DNA from: Rhizobacter sp. AJA081-3
GTDB lineage: Bacteria; Pseudomonadota; Gammaproteobacteria; Burkholderiales; Burkholderiaceae_C
DNA length: 64,000 nt
Direction: 5' to 3'
Assembly: GCF_017795745.1 (NCBI RefSeq)
Contig: NZ_CP059067.1
Location: forward strand, 4,588,001-4,652,000
The notes under the pieces were generated by a model. The model saw nothing but the letters and a program-made list of their open reading frames with translations. It was not told the DNA's origin and searched no databases. Position 1 is the stretch's first letter. Every line of letters starts with the position of its first letter. Of this stretch, positions 1 through 10,882 are shown in pieces. A program made the translations under genes and the position numbers.

Positions 1-361
1 CGACGAAGTCGAAGGCGCCGCGCTTGACGGCAGCCACCGCGGTGGGCACGTCGCCATGGCCGGTGAGGAAGATCACCGGCAGCGCGCCGAGCACGCCGCG
101 ATCGGCCAGCCGCTCGAACAGCGACAGGCCGCTCATGCCGGGCATGCGCACGTCCAGCAGCAGGCAACTCGGCGCGCCGGGCCAGTCGGCCAGCGCCTGC
201 GGCGACTTGCCGGCGAGCATGGCCTCGAAGGCCTCGGCACTGGCAAACCCTTCGGAGAGCAGCCGGCGCGAGCGCAGCAGCCATCCCAGGGCGTCGCGCA
301 CCACGTCTTCGTCGTCGACCAGATAGACGATGGGCAGGCCGAGGGCAGCGGCGGAGTTCAT
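1..361 (-). CDS. Response regulator, DctR/FixJ type, N-terminal receiver only (cut by window edge)
   Basis: The visible 120 residues form a receiver domain. It has the acidic pair D16-D17, the phospho-acceptor D70 in LLLDVRMPGMSG, T100 in FLTGHGD and the conserved K113. The rest, presumably a LuxR-type DNA-binding domain, lies outside the window. The start codon overlaps the stop of the upstream kinase gene as TGATG (363-359), so the two are translationally coupled and form a kinase-regulator pair. The phrase VYLVDDEDVVRDAL is typical of DctR/TodT/FixJ-like regulators. Placement beside a divergent malic enzyme favours C4-dicarboxylate control. The target genes are not visible. Confidence 0.85.
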   Translation of the reverse strand, partial: MNSAAALGLPIVYLVDDEDVVRDALGWLLRSRRLLSEGFASAEAFEAMLAGKSPQALADWPGAPSCLLLDVRMPGMSGLSLFERLADRGVLGALPVIFLTGHGDVPTAVAAVKRGAFDFV

Positions 362-2460
362 CAGGGCAGTTCGGCAGCGGAGTCCGGAGTCTCGGCCACG
401 GGCGCCGCCGCAGCGGCACGCTCCCTGGCCTCGGCCGGCAGGGTAAACCGAAACTCGGTACCCCGGCCAGTGCCGACGCTGCCGAGGTTGACGAAATCCA
501 GCGCACCGCCGTGCTGCTCGATCACCGTGCGGCACAGGCTCAGGCCCAGGCCCATGCCTTCGCTGCGCGTGGTGAAGAACGGCGTGAACAGCCGATTGGC
601 CACATCGGCTGCGATGCCCGGCCCGCGGTCGACGACGCTGAAGGTGACCCAGCGTTCGTGCGTCTGCCGCGCGCGCAGCGTGAGAACGCGGTCGGCCAGC
701 TCGGTATTCGTCTCCATCGCCTGGATGCCGTTGCGCGTCAGGTTGAGCAGCACCTGCTCGACCATCGTGCGATCGCACACGACGCGCGGCGGCGGGTCGG
801 GCAGATCGAGTTCGATGCGCGTGCCGCTCTTGCGTGCCTGCAGGCGCACCAGAGGCATCACCGCGTCGAACAGCACATCGGCACGCACCGCCTCGCGCGC
901 CTGCTCGCGGCGGCGCACGAAGTCGTGCACGCTCTTGATGACACGGCCGGCGCGCTCGGCCTGCTCGGCAATGCGCTGCGCAGCCTGGCGCAGCATGGCC
1001 GGTGCCTCGGGGTCGGCAGGCCCGCCCGACTCGAGCAGGTTCAGCGACCCCGCCGCGTAGCTGGCGATCGCCGCCAGCGGCTGGTTCAGTTCGTGGCTGA
1101 GCAGCGAGGCCATCTCGCCCACCGTGGCCAGCCGCGCGGTGGCCTGCAGGCGCTCCTGCTGCTGGCGCGAGAGCTCCTCGACGCGGCGCTGTGCGCTGAC
1201 ATCGAGCACGCTGCTCATCCAGCCGGTGTGGCGGCCCTGGCCATCGACCAGCGGGGCCTCGAAGATCAGCACCGGGAAGCGCTCGCCGTTTCGGCGCATG
1301 AAGATGGTCTCGAAGCCGGCGCGCGCTTCCTGCGTCGAGCGCCCGGGAACGGCCGGCGGCCCGCCCAGGCGCACGCTCTGTCGGCGCGCGTAGTCCGCGG
1401 CCAGCTCGGGCGGCCAGTAGGGTGGCGTGCTCGGGCCCATCAGCTCGGCCTCGCTGAAGCCGACCATCTCGCAGAACGCTGGGTTGACGTGGGTGATGCG
1501 TCCGCTCAGGTCGCGCGCGCGCAGCCCGGTGACGAGCGAGTCTTCCATCGCCTTGCGGAACGACAGCGCCTCGGCCAGGCGCGCTTCCGCGCCGGCACGG
1601 CGGCGCACGTCGCGCACCAGCAGGCCCACCACCACGGCGAGCGCCAGCGACAAGCCGAACACCAGTGCCACGGCCAGGTTCGGGATCAGGCTCGGGCTGC
1701 CGACGGCACTGTCCACGCGCAGCTGCAGCCCCTGGCCCGGCAGGTCGATGACACGCTCGGCAACGAATACGCCGGCGCCGCGCCGCGCACCGGCGCGCGC
1801 CAGGCGCGTGCCGTCGCCCTCGATGAACGAGAACTCATGGCCGCGCGACATTTCCGCGCCGACCGATTCCTCGAGCAGGCGGCCGAGCGCGAGCGTGGCG
1901 ATCACCACGCCGTCGGGCCGGCCGGCGCGTTGCAAGGGCACGCACAGGTCCATCACCTCCAGGCCCAGGCCATCGCTCAGGGGAACGAAATAACTGCGCG
2001 AGAAGGCCGGTGCGGCCAGCCGCAGCGCGCCGGCGCAGGCGAGCTGCGCCTCGAGCTCGATGTCCCCCCGTGCGATGCGGGTGAACACCGGCCCTTGGTA
2101 GGGCGAGTCGACCGCGTCGGTGATGTCCATGCGCGGGTCGCGCCGCTCGATGCGCATCAGGTCGCGTCGTGAATGAAGCAGCGTCGCGGCCTCGCTGCGC
2201 CAGCGTGCCGCGCCGGGGTCGTTCCATTGCAGGGCCTGCAGGCTCTGCTGATGTCGCGACAGGGCCTGGCGCACATCGGCCGCCGCCGCCGTGGCAGCGG
2301 CTTCGACCATGTCCTGCGCGCGCACGCGCTCGTAGTTGGCGGTCAGGAACACGAGCAACGACTGCGCCACCACGAGCAGCGCCACCAATGCGCCCCACAG
2401 CACGAGCCGCCGCCCACGCGGGCGCGATGGGGGTGCGTCGATCGACAGGGGTTCGTTCAT
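361..2460 (-). CDS. dctS: Membrane sensor histidine kinase, DctS/DctB-like
   Basis: The 699-residue protein has a first membrane helix at about 19-40, a periplasmic sensor region at about 41-258 and a second helix at about 260-282. A cytoplasmic PAS domain follows at about 300-425. The HisKA domain carries H456 in SHELNQPLAA, and the HATPase domain carries N577, DRGPGI (611-616) and GMGLGL (635-640). This is the order of DctS-type kinases that sense C4-dicarboxylates. The start was taken at the ATG at 2460; an in-frame TTG at 2499 is possible, but neither has a clear ribosome site. It overlaps the response regulator gene and is divergent from malic enzyme. The ligand is inferred, since no transporter is in the window. 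Confidence 0.8.
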   Translation of the reverse strand: MNEPLSIDAPPSRPRGRRLVLWGALVALLVVAQSLLVFLTANYERVRAQDMVEAAATAAAADVRQALSRHQQSLQALQWNDPGAARWRSEAATLLHSRRDLMRIERRDPRMDITDAVDSPYQGPVFTRIARGDIELEAQLACAGALRLAAPAFSRSYFVPLSDGLGLEVMDLCVPLQRAGRPDGVVIATLALGRLLEESVGAEMSRGHEFSFIEGDGTRLARAGARRGAGVFVAERVIDLPGQGLQLRVDSAVGSPSLIPNLAVALVFGLSLALAVVVGLLVRDVRRRAGAEARLAEALSFRKAMEDSLVTGLRARDLSGRITHVNPAFCEMVGFSEAELMGPSTPPYWPPELAADYARRQSVRLGGPPAVPGRSTQEARAGFETIFMRRNGERFPVLIFEAPLVDGQGRHTGWMSSVLDVSAQRRVEELSRQQQERLQATARLATVGEMASLLSHELNQPLAAIASYAAGSLNLLESGGPADPEAPAMLRQAAQRIAEQAERAGRVIKSVHDFVRRREQAREAVRADVLFDAVMPLVRLQARKSGTRIELDLPDPPPRVVCDRTMVEQVLLNLTRNGIQAMETNTELADRVLTLRARQTHERWVTFSVVDRGPGIAADVANRLFTPFFTTRSEGMGLGLSLCRTVIEQHGGALDFVNLGSVGTGRGTEFRFTLPAEARERAAAAAPVAETPDSAAELP

Positions 2461-2555
2461 GGCGCGGCTCAGCCGCGAGTATTCACGCGGATGGGTCAAA
2501 GCAGATACGCAGTTTCGCGCATGGGTTCATGCCGAAGCTGCAGCCACACTTCGCC

Positions 2556-2583
2556 CTGGAACGTCGGGGCCCACTCCTACAAT
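2556..2583 (+). promoter_or_regulatory. Candidate sigma70 promoter of maeB
   Basis: A good -10 hexamer TACAAT lies at 2578-2583, with a weak -35 CTGGAA at 2556-2561 (16-bp spacer), in the gap between the divergent kinase gene and maeB. It would give a leader of about 45 bases. The -35 is poor, so activation by a regulator is plausible. Confidence 0.4.
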
Positions 2584-2634
2584 CCGCTTCCCTGCGCCAG
2601 CGGGGCGAGCCACCAGACACAGCGAGACAACGAC

Positions 2635-4953
<2,319 letters not shown>

Positions 4954-5017
4954 CACGAATCGGTCATGCAGAGCGATTGAATGCCTCGCCAAGCCCGGCG
5001 TATTCCTGGGGGTTTGC

Positions 5018-5040
5018 TGCGCCGCACACGATGTGGCGCA
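5018..5040. other. Inverted repeat downstream of maeB
   Basis: TGCGCC (5018-5023) and GGCGCA (5035-5040) can form a stem of 6 bp, with outer GGGG/CCCC runs extending it. There is no T-run, so this is at best a weak terminator for maeB. The rest of the gap 4954-5150 shows no coding signal. Confidence 0.3.
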
Positions 5041-5150
5041 CCCCTGGACTGCGCTGCCTACCGCCTCGGAAGCTCGACTCATCAAAGCGATATCCAACAG
5101 TGAGCAGCCACTAGCGTAACCTGCTCTCTGCCCCAATTTGAGGCAGCGGC

Positions 5151-5179
5151 TTGAGGTTTTGCGCCCGTTTCTGTACCAT
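5151..5179 (+). promoter_or_regulatory. Candidate sigma70 promoter of the barnase-type gene
   Basis: TTGAGG (5151-5156) and TACCAT (5174-5179) are separated by exactly 17 bp. Transcription would start near 5186, giving a leader of about 20 bases with the AGGGA ribosome site at 5196-5200 before GTG 5207. This fits the GTG start and argues against the upstream TTG at 5138, which would lie before the promoter. Confidence 0.5.
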
Positions 5180-5206
5180 CACGGTTTCTGGATTCAGGGA
5201 TTACCC

Positions 5207-5626
5207 GTGTCTTCCTCCGGTCGGTCGCTGCGGTGGCAGGTGCTTCGCAAGGTGGGGCTCGCCGCCGTGGTGGCCGGAGCGAGTCTGGCAGGTGCAATGC
5301 TTCCGAACGAAGCGCTGCAGGCCAGGGAATCGGTCTCGTCCCGGGTGTCGCTCGCCGAGCTGCCACCCGAGGCCGTGAAGACACATCGGTTGATCCTGTC
5401 CGGCGGGCCCTTCCCGTATTCGAAGGATGGCTCGGTGTTCGGTAACCGTGAACGGCAGCTTCCCGCACAAACGCGCGGCTTCTATCGCGAATACACCGTC
5501 AAGACACCGGGCGCATCCAACCGGGGAGCCCGACGGATCGTCTGCGGCGGGAAGACGCCCACCGCACCGGAAGCCTGTTACTACACCGCCGATCACTATG
5601 CGAGCTTCCGCCGCATCGTGGAGTGA
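5207..5626 (+). CDS. Secreted guanyl-specific ribonuclease, barnase/RNase N1-T1 family
   Basis: The 139-residue protein has a positively charged start, a hydrophobic stretch at about 16-31 and a small-residue cleavage region, so it is probably exported. The C-terminal half carries the microbial RNase pattern: FGNRERQLP (78-86), catalytic-base E95 in YREYTVKTPG, R110 in RRIVCGG and H130 in the final DHYASF. These correspond to Glu73, Arg87 and His102 of barnase. The start is GTG 5207, supported by AGGGA seven bases upstream and by a promoter just before it. A barstar-type gene follows 42 bases later, as expected for an RNase-inhibitor pair. It may scavenge RNA or act as a toxin on competitors. 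Confidence 0.85.
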   Translation: MSSSGRSLRWQVLRKVGLAAVVAGASLAGAMLPNEALQARESVSSRVSLAELPPEAVKTHRLILSGGPFPYSKDGSVFGNRERQLPAQTRGFYREYTVKTPGASNRGARRIVCGGKTPTAPEACYYTADHYASFRRIVE

Positions 5627-5668
5627 GCGGCGCCAGCGGAATCACGTGACACGAGGAGGAACGAGACC

Positions 5669-6064
5669 ATGCTCTTGCAGACCGTCCGTCCAAACATTGT
5701 TCAGGCCATACGCGCGTACCGCGTCGAGGATCTGATGGCCGCCGCCGAAGGCGCCGGCCAGCACTTCCTCTATGCGAACCTGACCGCTGCGCAGTCGAAG
5801 CAGGAGGTGCTGGAGAGCATCGCCCAGTCGTTCATGTTCCCTGCCCACTTCGGCAAGAACCTGGACGCGCTGTACGACTGCATGACCGACCTGGTGCACA
5901 AGTCCGGCTCGCAGCCGGGTTTCGTGGTGGTGCTCGAGCAGTTGCCCGACAACCCCCGCTTCGACCGCGAAGCCCGCGAGCAATTGCTCGACGTCTTCCG
6001 CGACGCGGCCGACTACTGGGGGGAACGACGAATACCGTTCAGGTGCTTCTATTCTTTTCAGTAG
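5669..6064 (+). CDS. Barstar-family ribonuclease inhibitor
   Basis: This 131-residue cytoplasmic protein would bind and block the RNase encoded just upstream. The barstar signature FGKNLDALYDCMTDL lies at 61-75; D66 and D70 match the two aspartates of barstar (D35, D39) that plug the barnase active site. It has an N-terminal extension of some 30 residues compared with B. amyloliquefaciens barstar. A strong AGGAGGA ribosome site precedes the ATG, stronger than that of the RNase, consistent with excess inhibitor. The family is certain; pairing with the neighbour is inferred from order and spacing. Confidence 0.9.
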   Translation: MLLQTVRPNIVQAIRAYRVEDLMAAAEGAGQHFLYANLTAAQSKQEVLESIAQSFMFPAHFGKNLDALYDCMTDLVHKSGSQPGFVVVLEQLPDNPRFDREAREQLLDVFRDAADYWGERRIPFRCFYSFQ

Positions 6065-6097
6065 CCCGCTCCCAGGAACAAGGGTCATGGGAGCGGG
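6065..6097 (+). terminator. Perfect 10-bp hairpin at the end of the barstar gene
   Basis: CCCGCTCCCA (6065-6074) and TGGGAGCGGG (6088-6097) form a perfect 10-bp stem with a 13-base loop. The stem begins at the base after the barstar TAG stop. No T-run follows, so it may be a terminator of low efficiency or a 3-prime stabilising structure. Confidence 0.5.
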
Positions 6098-6258
6098 CGA
6101 CGGAAACGACCCAGAGCGTCGCCGAGAAGCCGGCCAAGCCGGCGGCCAAGAGCGCCGCCAACGCCAGCTTCGGCATGAACATGCCGATGATGAGCAGTGC
6201 GTTCGACACCGCGATGTGGCTGAACGCGGCTTGAGACCGCCTCGACGCTGAACTTCGA
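6098..6258. other. Short gap between barstar and rsmA, no assignable gene
   Basis: A plus-strand reading frame runs to TGA at 6234 and ends with an alanine/lysine-rich stretch followed by SFGMNMPMMSSAF. It could be the tail of a decayed gene, since no ribosome site or good start is present and its only starts lie inside the barstar gene. I do not recognise a family. Confidence 0.25.
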
Positions 6259-6278
6259 CGGCGGCCTGCGGGCCGCCG
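6259..6278. terminator. Hairpin between the barstar side and rsmA
   Basis: CGGCGGCC-TGCG-GGCCGCCG is a perfect 8-bp stem with a 4-base loop, followed on the plus strand by TTGTCATT. It lies just beyond the rsmA stop codon, so it can end transcription from either side, most likely of the lptD-surA-rsmA operon on the minus strand. Confidence 0.5.
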
Positions 6279-6281
6279 TTG

Positions 6282-7049
6282 TCATTGGAGCACCCGGCAG
6301 GCGGCGACCAGCGCCAGGTATTCGGCCACCGGCACCTCTTCTGCGCGCCGCTGCAGGTCAAACGGCGCATCGCAGCCACGCGCCTCGAGCCAGCGGCCCA
6401 GCGTGTGGCGCAGCAGCTTGCGGCGCTGCGAGAAGGCGACCGTGACGAGTTCGCCGAGCAGCACCGGGTCCACCGCCTGCGTGCCCGGCAACGGCTGCAT
6501 GCGCACCACGGCCGAATCCACCCGCGGCGGCGGCTCGAACGCCTCGGGCGGTACGTCGAGCAGCGACTCGATGTCGTAGCGCCACTGCAGCATCACGCTC
6601 AGGCGCCCGTAGTCCTTGTTGCCGGGGCTGGCGGCCATGCGCTCGACCACCTCCTTCTGCAGCATGAAGGTCTGGTCGACCACGCGCGAGGCCACCGAGA
6701 GCAGGTGGAAGAGGATCGGCGTCGAGATGTTGTACGGCAGGTTGCCAACCACGCGCAGCGGCTGGCCGAGCCGATCGGCCAGCGCCGCGAAATCGACCTT
6801 CAACACGTCGGACTCGACCACGTCGAGCCGCGTGTTGCGGCGCAACCGCGCCGCCAGGTCGCGGTCGAGCTCGATCACCGTCAGCCGCTCGCAGCGCTCG
6901 AGCAGCGGCCCGGTCATCGCGCCAAGGCCGGGGCCGATCTCGACCAGCGCCTGCCCGGGCCGCGGGTCGATCGCCGCGACGATCGCGTCGATCACCCCGG
7001 CATCGGCGAGGAAGTGCTGCCCGAAGCGCTTGCGGGCGATGTGGCCCAT
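6282..7049 (-). CDS. rsmA: 16S rRNA (adenine1518/1519-N6)-dimethyltransferase
   Basis: The 255-residue KsgA/RsmA protein dimethylates two adjacent adenosines near the 3-prime end of 16S rRNA late in small-subunit assembly. Visible motifs are the N-terminal RKRFGQHFL, the SAM-binding [11 protein letters not shown] (about 40-50) and the catalytic NLPYNIS (about 113-119). The ATG at 7049 was chosen because [13 protein letters not shown] is the conserved N-terminus. It begins 4 bases after the surA stop, last in lptD-surA-rsmA. The usual gammaproteobacterial neighbour pdxA is absent here. Confidence 0.97.
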   Translation of the reverse strand: MGHIARKRFGQHFLADAGVIDAIVAAIDPRPGQALVEIGPGLGAMTGPLLERCERLTVIELDRDLAARLRRNTRLDVVESDVLKVDFAALADRLGQPLRVVGNLPYNISTPILFHLLSVASRVVDQTFMLQKEVVERMAASPGNKDYGRLSVMLQWRYDIESLLDVPPEAFEPPPRVDSAVVRMQPLPGTQAVDPVLLGELVTVAFSQRRKLLRHTLGRWLEARGCDAPFDLQRRAEEVPVAEYLALVAACRVLQ

Positions 7050-7053
7050 GGCC

Positions 7054-8376
7054 TCAGAGCGGCGCTTCGCGCATCTCCACGTAGGCACGTGCGCGCAGTT
7101 CGCGCAGCCACTCCGTGTAGGCGTCGTCGAACTTCTGCTCGCGCAGCACGTTGCGCGCCTGTTCGCGCTGCTGCTTGATGTCCAGCGACACGGCCCGGCG
7201 GTCGGTCACCTGGATCAGGTGCACGCCGAAACGCGACACCACCGGTTCGGAGATGCCGTTGATCGCCAGCCGGTTCATGGTTTCCTCGAACTCGGGCACG
7301 AAGGTGCCGGCCCCGGCCCAGCCGAGGTCGCCACCGAGCGCAGCACTGCCGTCTTCGGAGTTCTCGCGGGCCAGTTGGTCGAAGCTCGCCTTGCCGCCCT
7401 CGATCTGCTGCTTGAAGCCGGCCAGACGCTTTTGCGCTGCCTCGGCAGACAGCTGCGCCGACGGGCGCAGCAGGATATGGCGCGCGCGCGTCTGCTGCAT
7501 GCGGAATGCCTCGCCCTCGCGCTTGTCGACCAGCTTGAGCAGGTGGAAGCCGGCGCCGGTGCGCAGCAGCTCCGGCGCCACCTCGCCGGGCTTGAGCGAG
7601 CGCACCGTGGACACGAACACATCGGGCAGGCGCTCGGCGGTGCGCATGCCGATGACCCCGCCGGCGGCGCGGTTGCTGTCTTCGGAGAGTTCACGCGCCA
7701 CCACCTCGAAGGCTTCGCCCGCCTGCACGCGCTTCTGTGCGGCTTCGGCCCGTTCGCGGCGACGCGCCGTGTCGGCGGCGCTGGCACCTTCGGGCACCGT
7801 CACCAGGATCTGCGCGATGTTGTACTCGGCCACGGCGCTGGCGGCTTCACGGCGCTTGTCGAGGTACGCGTCGACGTCGGCGTCGGTGACACGGATGCGC
7901 GCCTGCACCTCGCGCTCGCGCACGCGTTCGGTGAGCAACTGGTCGCGCACGTTGGTGCGAAAACGCGCGTAGTCGATGCCTTCCTTGCGCAGCCGCTCGC
8001 GCAACTGCGCCATGGTGATCTGGTTCTGCACGGCCACGTTGCCGACCGCGCGGTCGAGGTCGACGTCGTCGACGCGCTGGCCGCTCTCTCGCGCATGGGT
8101 GAGCTGCACGCGCTCGTCGATCAGCGCGTCCAGCACGTCGCGGTACAGCTGATCGTCGGGCGGAAGCGTGGCGCGCTGCCGCGCCGCGTCGGCGCGCACG
8201 CGGCTGATTCGCGTCTGCACCTCGGAGGCCGTGACGAGCTCCTGGTTGACGATGGCGACGATGTAGTCGCCGTTGCGCAATGGCGCAGCCTTGCCTTGCG
8301 CGTGCAGCAGCGGCGCGGCGGCAGACAGCAGGAGGGCCAGCAGCACGGGCCTCAGGACGAACAGGGCATCAGTCAT
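7054..8376 (-). CDS. surA: Periplasmic chaperone and peptidyl-prolyl isomerase SurA
   Basis: This 440-residue protein escorts outer-membrane proteins through the periplasm to the BAM complex. It has a signal peptide (hydrophobic core at about 6-20, ending PLLHAQG), an N-terminal SurA chaperone region (about 30-160) and two parvulin-type PPIase domains. The first runs from about 185 to 280 and the second from about 290 to 390; both have the HLLKLVDKR or HLIQVTDRR strand typical of parvulins. The start ATG at 8376 overlaps the lptD stop by 8 bases, so it is coupled to one of its known clients, LptD. Confidence 0.96.
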   Translation of the reverse strand: MTDALFVLRPVLLALLLSAAAPLLHAQGKAAPLRNGDYIVAIVNQELVTASEVQTRISRVRADAARQRATLPPDDQLYRDVLDALIDERVQLTHARESGQRVDDVDLDRAVGNVAVQNQITMAQLRERLRKEGIDYARFRTNVRDQLLTERVREREVQARIRVTDADVDAYLDKRREAASAVAEYNIAQILVTVPEGASAADTARRRERAEAAQKRVQAGEAFEVVARELSEDSNRAAGGVIGMRTAERLPDVFVSTVRSLKPGEVAPELLRTGAGFHLLKLVDKREGEAFRMQQTRARHILLRPSAQLSAEAAQKRLAGFKQQIEGGKASFDQLARENSEDGSAALGGDLGWAGAGTFVPEFEETMNRLAINGISEPVVSRFGVHLIQVTDRRAVSLDIKQQREQARNVLREQKFDDAYTEWLRELRARAYVEMREAPL

Positions 8377-10804
8377 AGGTACTCAGCACGGCAGGCGTGC
8401 TGCGCTCATCGCGCAGCAGCCGGTAGCCAGGGATATTGTCCTTCAAGACCTGCAAGGGGTTGGAACCGAGCCGGGACAGGCCGACCAGCTCCAGTTGCAG
8501 CAGCAAGCGCGTGGTCGCCTCGCTTCGGCCGGTGGACAGCCGTTCGGCCACCACGCGCCCGATCCAGCAGCCGGCGTCGTACTCGAGGCCGAGCACCGAA
8601 TCGGTGATGCGGCTGTCGCGCACGCTGTAGTTGATGCGCCCGACGCTGTACCAGCTGCCCTGGCAGGCGCCCCCTGCCGAGCCCTCGGCTGCGGACTCGA
8701 GCGGCGTGCGGCCGTACAGCGGCCACTGCCAGCCCAGCTCGACCTGCTCGCTCAGGCCACGTGCCAGGCGATAGGTGGCGCCGAAGGTTCGGTACGGGCC
8801 CGGCGAGTAGCGCGCGCCGATGATCGAGCGCACCGTGCGCTTCAAGTCGGGGCTGTACTGGACCGAGCCGTCCAGCGTCCAGCGCTTGTAGAGATTGGTC
8901 GAGCCGAGCAGCAGCACGTCGGAGAAACGCTGCGTGAGCGGGGTGCACTCGGGCGCGAGCAGCGGGTCGGCGGAGGGGGTGCACTCCGAGGTGATCTTCT
9001 GGTCGCGGAACAGATAGCGCTGCACCACGCCGAGCCGCAGGGCCTCGGCGCCGCTGGCCGGGTCGAGGAATCGGGTCGTCACGCCGGCGGTGAGCTGGTG
9101 GGCATCGGAAACGCGATCGACGCCCGAGAACGAGTTCTCGGCGTACAGCGATTCGAAGTTGAAGTCCTTGGGTGCCGCATCGAACGCCAGCCGCGCGTCC
9201 TGCGTGCGGTACGGCGTGTTCACGTACATCAACCGAGGCTCCAGCGTCTGCAGCACGTCGCGGCCGAACCAGTTGGCCTCGCGCTCGAGCTGCCACTGGC
9301 TGTCGACGCTGAAGGTCGGGATGGCGCGCGACAGGCCACGCCGGCCGCCCAGCGGCTCGTCCAGCGAATAGGCCGCCGCATTGAGCGACAGCCGCGGCGT
9401 CAACGTCCAGCCCGGCGCGACGAAAGGCCGCGCGACGCTGCCCAGCGCGTGCCAGCGAACGCCCACCGGCCGTGCCTCGGCGAGCAGGTCGCCGCGGCCG
9501 TCGGTCGGCTCGGCAAATCGGTTCAGCTCGGTCTCGAAGGCGAACTCGAACCCCTGGCCCGCACGATGAATACCGCGCAGACCGACCTGCGGCGCGCGGT
9601 CGTAGGGCGACTCGATGCGGCTCGCGTCGTCCTGGAGCACCTGCCAGCGCTGCACCCTGGCATAGCTTGTCCAGTCGCCGAAGGGTCGCTTGGCCTGCAG
9701 GTCGGTGGCCAGCAGGCGCGGCGTGACGCTGGCAACAGCGCGCGGGAAGTCCTTCCAGTAGGCATCGTCAGAGACGCGCAGGCCGGTGAACTGCATCGTC
9801 GCTCCCAGCGGCAGCTCGCTCTCGTGGGCGAGGTTGAGCGCGTAGCGCGACCGGCCGGTGAGGCGGTCGTTGGGCAGCAGGTGCAGGTTGGCCGTGCCCT
9901 GATAGCGCGGCTCGAGGTAGCGGAACTCGGTCTCGGCACCGATCCCGCGCTTGGCCGACAGCAGTGGCGTCAGCGTGGCATCGCGGTTCGGCGCGATGTT
10001 CCAGTAGTACGGCATCGAGAACTGCAGGCCGCTCTTGCTGTCCAGGTTCACGCTCGGCGGCAGCCAGCCCGACTTGCGCGCGTCGGTCAGCGGGAAGCTC
10101 AGCACCGGCGCGCCAAGGATCGGCACGCCATAGAAGCGCAGCACGGCGTGCTCGGCGATGCCTTCGTTGGCCTCGAAGTCCATCTTCACGCGGTCGGTCG
10201 TCAGCAGCCAGGCCGGCCCGCCGGAGCCGTCGCTCGGGCAGCTGGTGTAGGTGGCGCCGGTGGCCACCGCGCGCTGCTCGTCGAGGAAGTCGATGCGCCG
10301 TGCCGTGCCGCCCGCACCGGTGCGCCCGAAGTAGTAGGTCGGCTCGAGGAAGAAGCCTTCGAAGCGCTGCACGTGCAGCTGCAACTCGGGGCCGCTGTAG
10401 ACGTTGCCGTCGCGGCTGATGCGCACCTGGCCGCGCGCCAGCGCCAGGTCGTCGGGATGGTCGTAGCTCAGGCGGTCGGCGCGGATCACCAGGCCGCCGC
10501 GGCGGAATTCGGCGTCGCCCTCGGCCAGCGTCTCCAGGTCGGGCCGGCCACGCAGTTCGCGCGCGCGCAGGATGATCGGCAGCGCCCGCGTGCCTTCGCC
10601 GCGGGGCAGCGGCTGAAGGTCGGTGGCCGTGCGCAACTCGATGGCCTCGGCGGGCGCCGCCCCCTGAGCGCGCACGATGCCGCAGGCTGCGAGCGCCAGC
10701 AACAGCGGCGTTCGGCGCAGGGCGCGAGGCAGGGACGAGCGAGTCGAGCGAGGCACGTGCGGCAGTGAGAGCGGAGCACCGTGCGGCTTCGTCGGCGCGC
10801 GCAT
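8369..10804 (-). CDS. lptD: LPS-assembly protein LptD
   Basis: The 811-residue protein is the outer-membrane beta-barrel that inserts lipopolysaccharide into the outer leaflet. A signal peptide (TPLLLALAACGIVRAQG, about 32-48) is followed by the periplasmic OstA beta-jellyroll (about 60-190) and the LptD barrel domain (about 200-790), rich in alternating aromatic strands and with a small number of cysteines. The signal sequence contains a cysteine, but the pattern LAACG is not followed by the usual lipoprotein context, so type I cleavage is assumed. First gene of lptD-surA-rsmA; divergent from amgK, an arrangement also known in pseudomonads. Confidence 0.95.
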   Translation of the reverse strand: MRAPTKPHGAPLSLPHVPRSTRSSLPRALRRTPLLLALAACGIVRAQGAAPAEAIELRTATDLQPLPRGEGTRALPIILRARELRGRPDLETLAEGDAEFRRGGLVIRADRLSYDHPDDLALARGQVRISRDGNVYSGPELQLHVQRFEGFFLEPTYYFGRTGAGGTARRIDFLDEQRAVATGATYTSCPSDGSGGPAWLLTTDRVKMDFEANEGIAEHAVLRFYGVPILGAPVLSFPLTDARKSGWLPPSVNLDSKSGLQFSMPYYWNIAPNRDATLTPLLSAKRGIGAETEFRYLEPRYQGTANLHLLPNDRLTGRSRYALNLAHESELPLGATMQFTGLRVSDDAYWKDFPRAVASVTPRLLATDLQAKRPFGDWTSYARVQRWQVLQDDASRIESPYDRAPQVGLRGIHRAGQGFEFAFETELNRFAEPTDGRGDLLAEARPVGVRWHALGSVARPFVAPGWTLTPRLSLNAAAYSLDEPLGGRRGLSRAIPTFSVDSQWQLEREANWFGRDVLQTLEPRLMYVNTPYRTQDARLAFDAAPKDFNFESLYAENSFSGVDRVSDAHQLTAGVTTRFLDPASGAEALRLGVVQRYLFRDQKITSECTPSADPLLAPECTPLTQRFSDVLLLGSTNLYKRWTLDGSVQYSPDLKRTVRSIIGARYSPGPYRTFGATYRLARGLSEQVELGWQWPLYGRTPLESAAEGSAGGACQGSWYSVGRINYSVRDSRITDSVLGLEYDAGCWIGRVVAERLSTGRSEATTRLLLQLELVGLSRLGSNPLQVLKDNIPGYRLLRDERSTPAVLSTYD

Positions 10805-10882
10805 CGGAAGCTGCGCGCGTCCGCGGGACGGCGGGGTGGTTTGTAGAATCGATTATCCACGAGGGCCCTGCCCCGCAACGCC

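Noticed and set aside
5138-5206. TTG 5138 as the start of the barnase-type gene
   Set aside because: It lies before the predicted promoter, lacks a ribosome site and would put 23 uncharacteristic residues before the signal peptide.
6043-6234. Small reading frame after barstar as a real gene
   Set aside because: Its only starts lie inside the barstar gene, the hairpin at 6065-6097 interrupts it and no family is recognisable. Kept only as a possible remnant.
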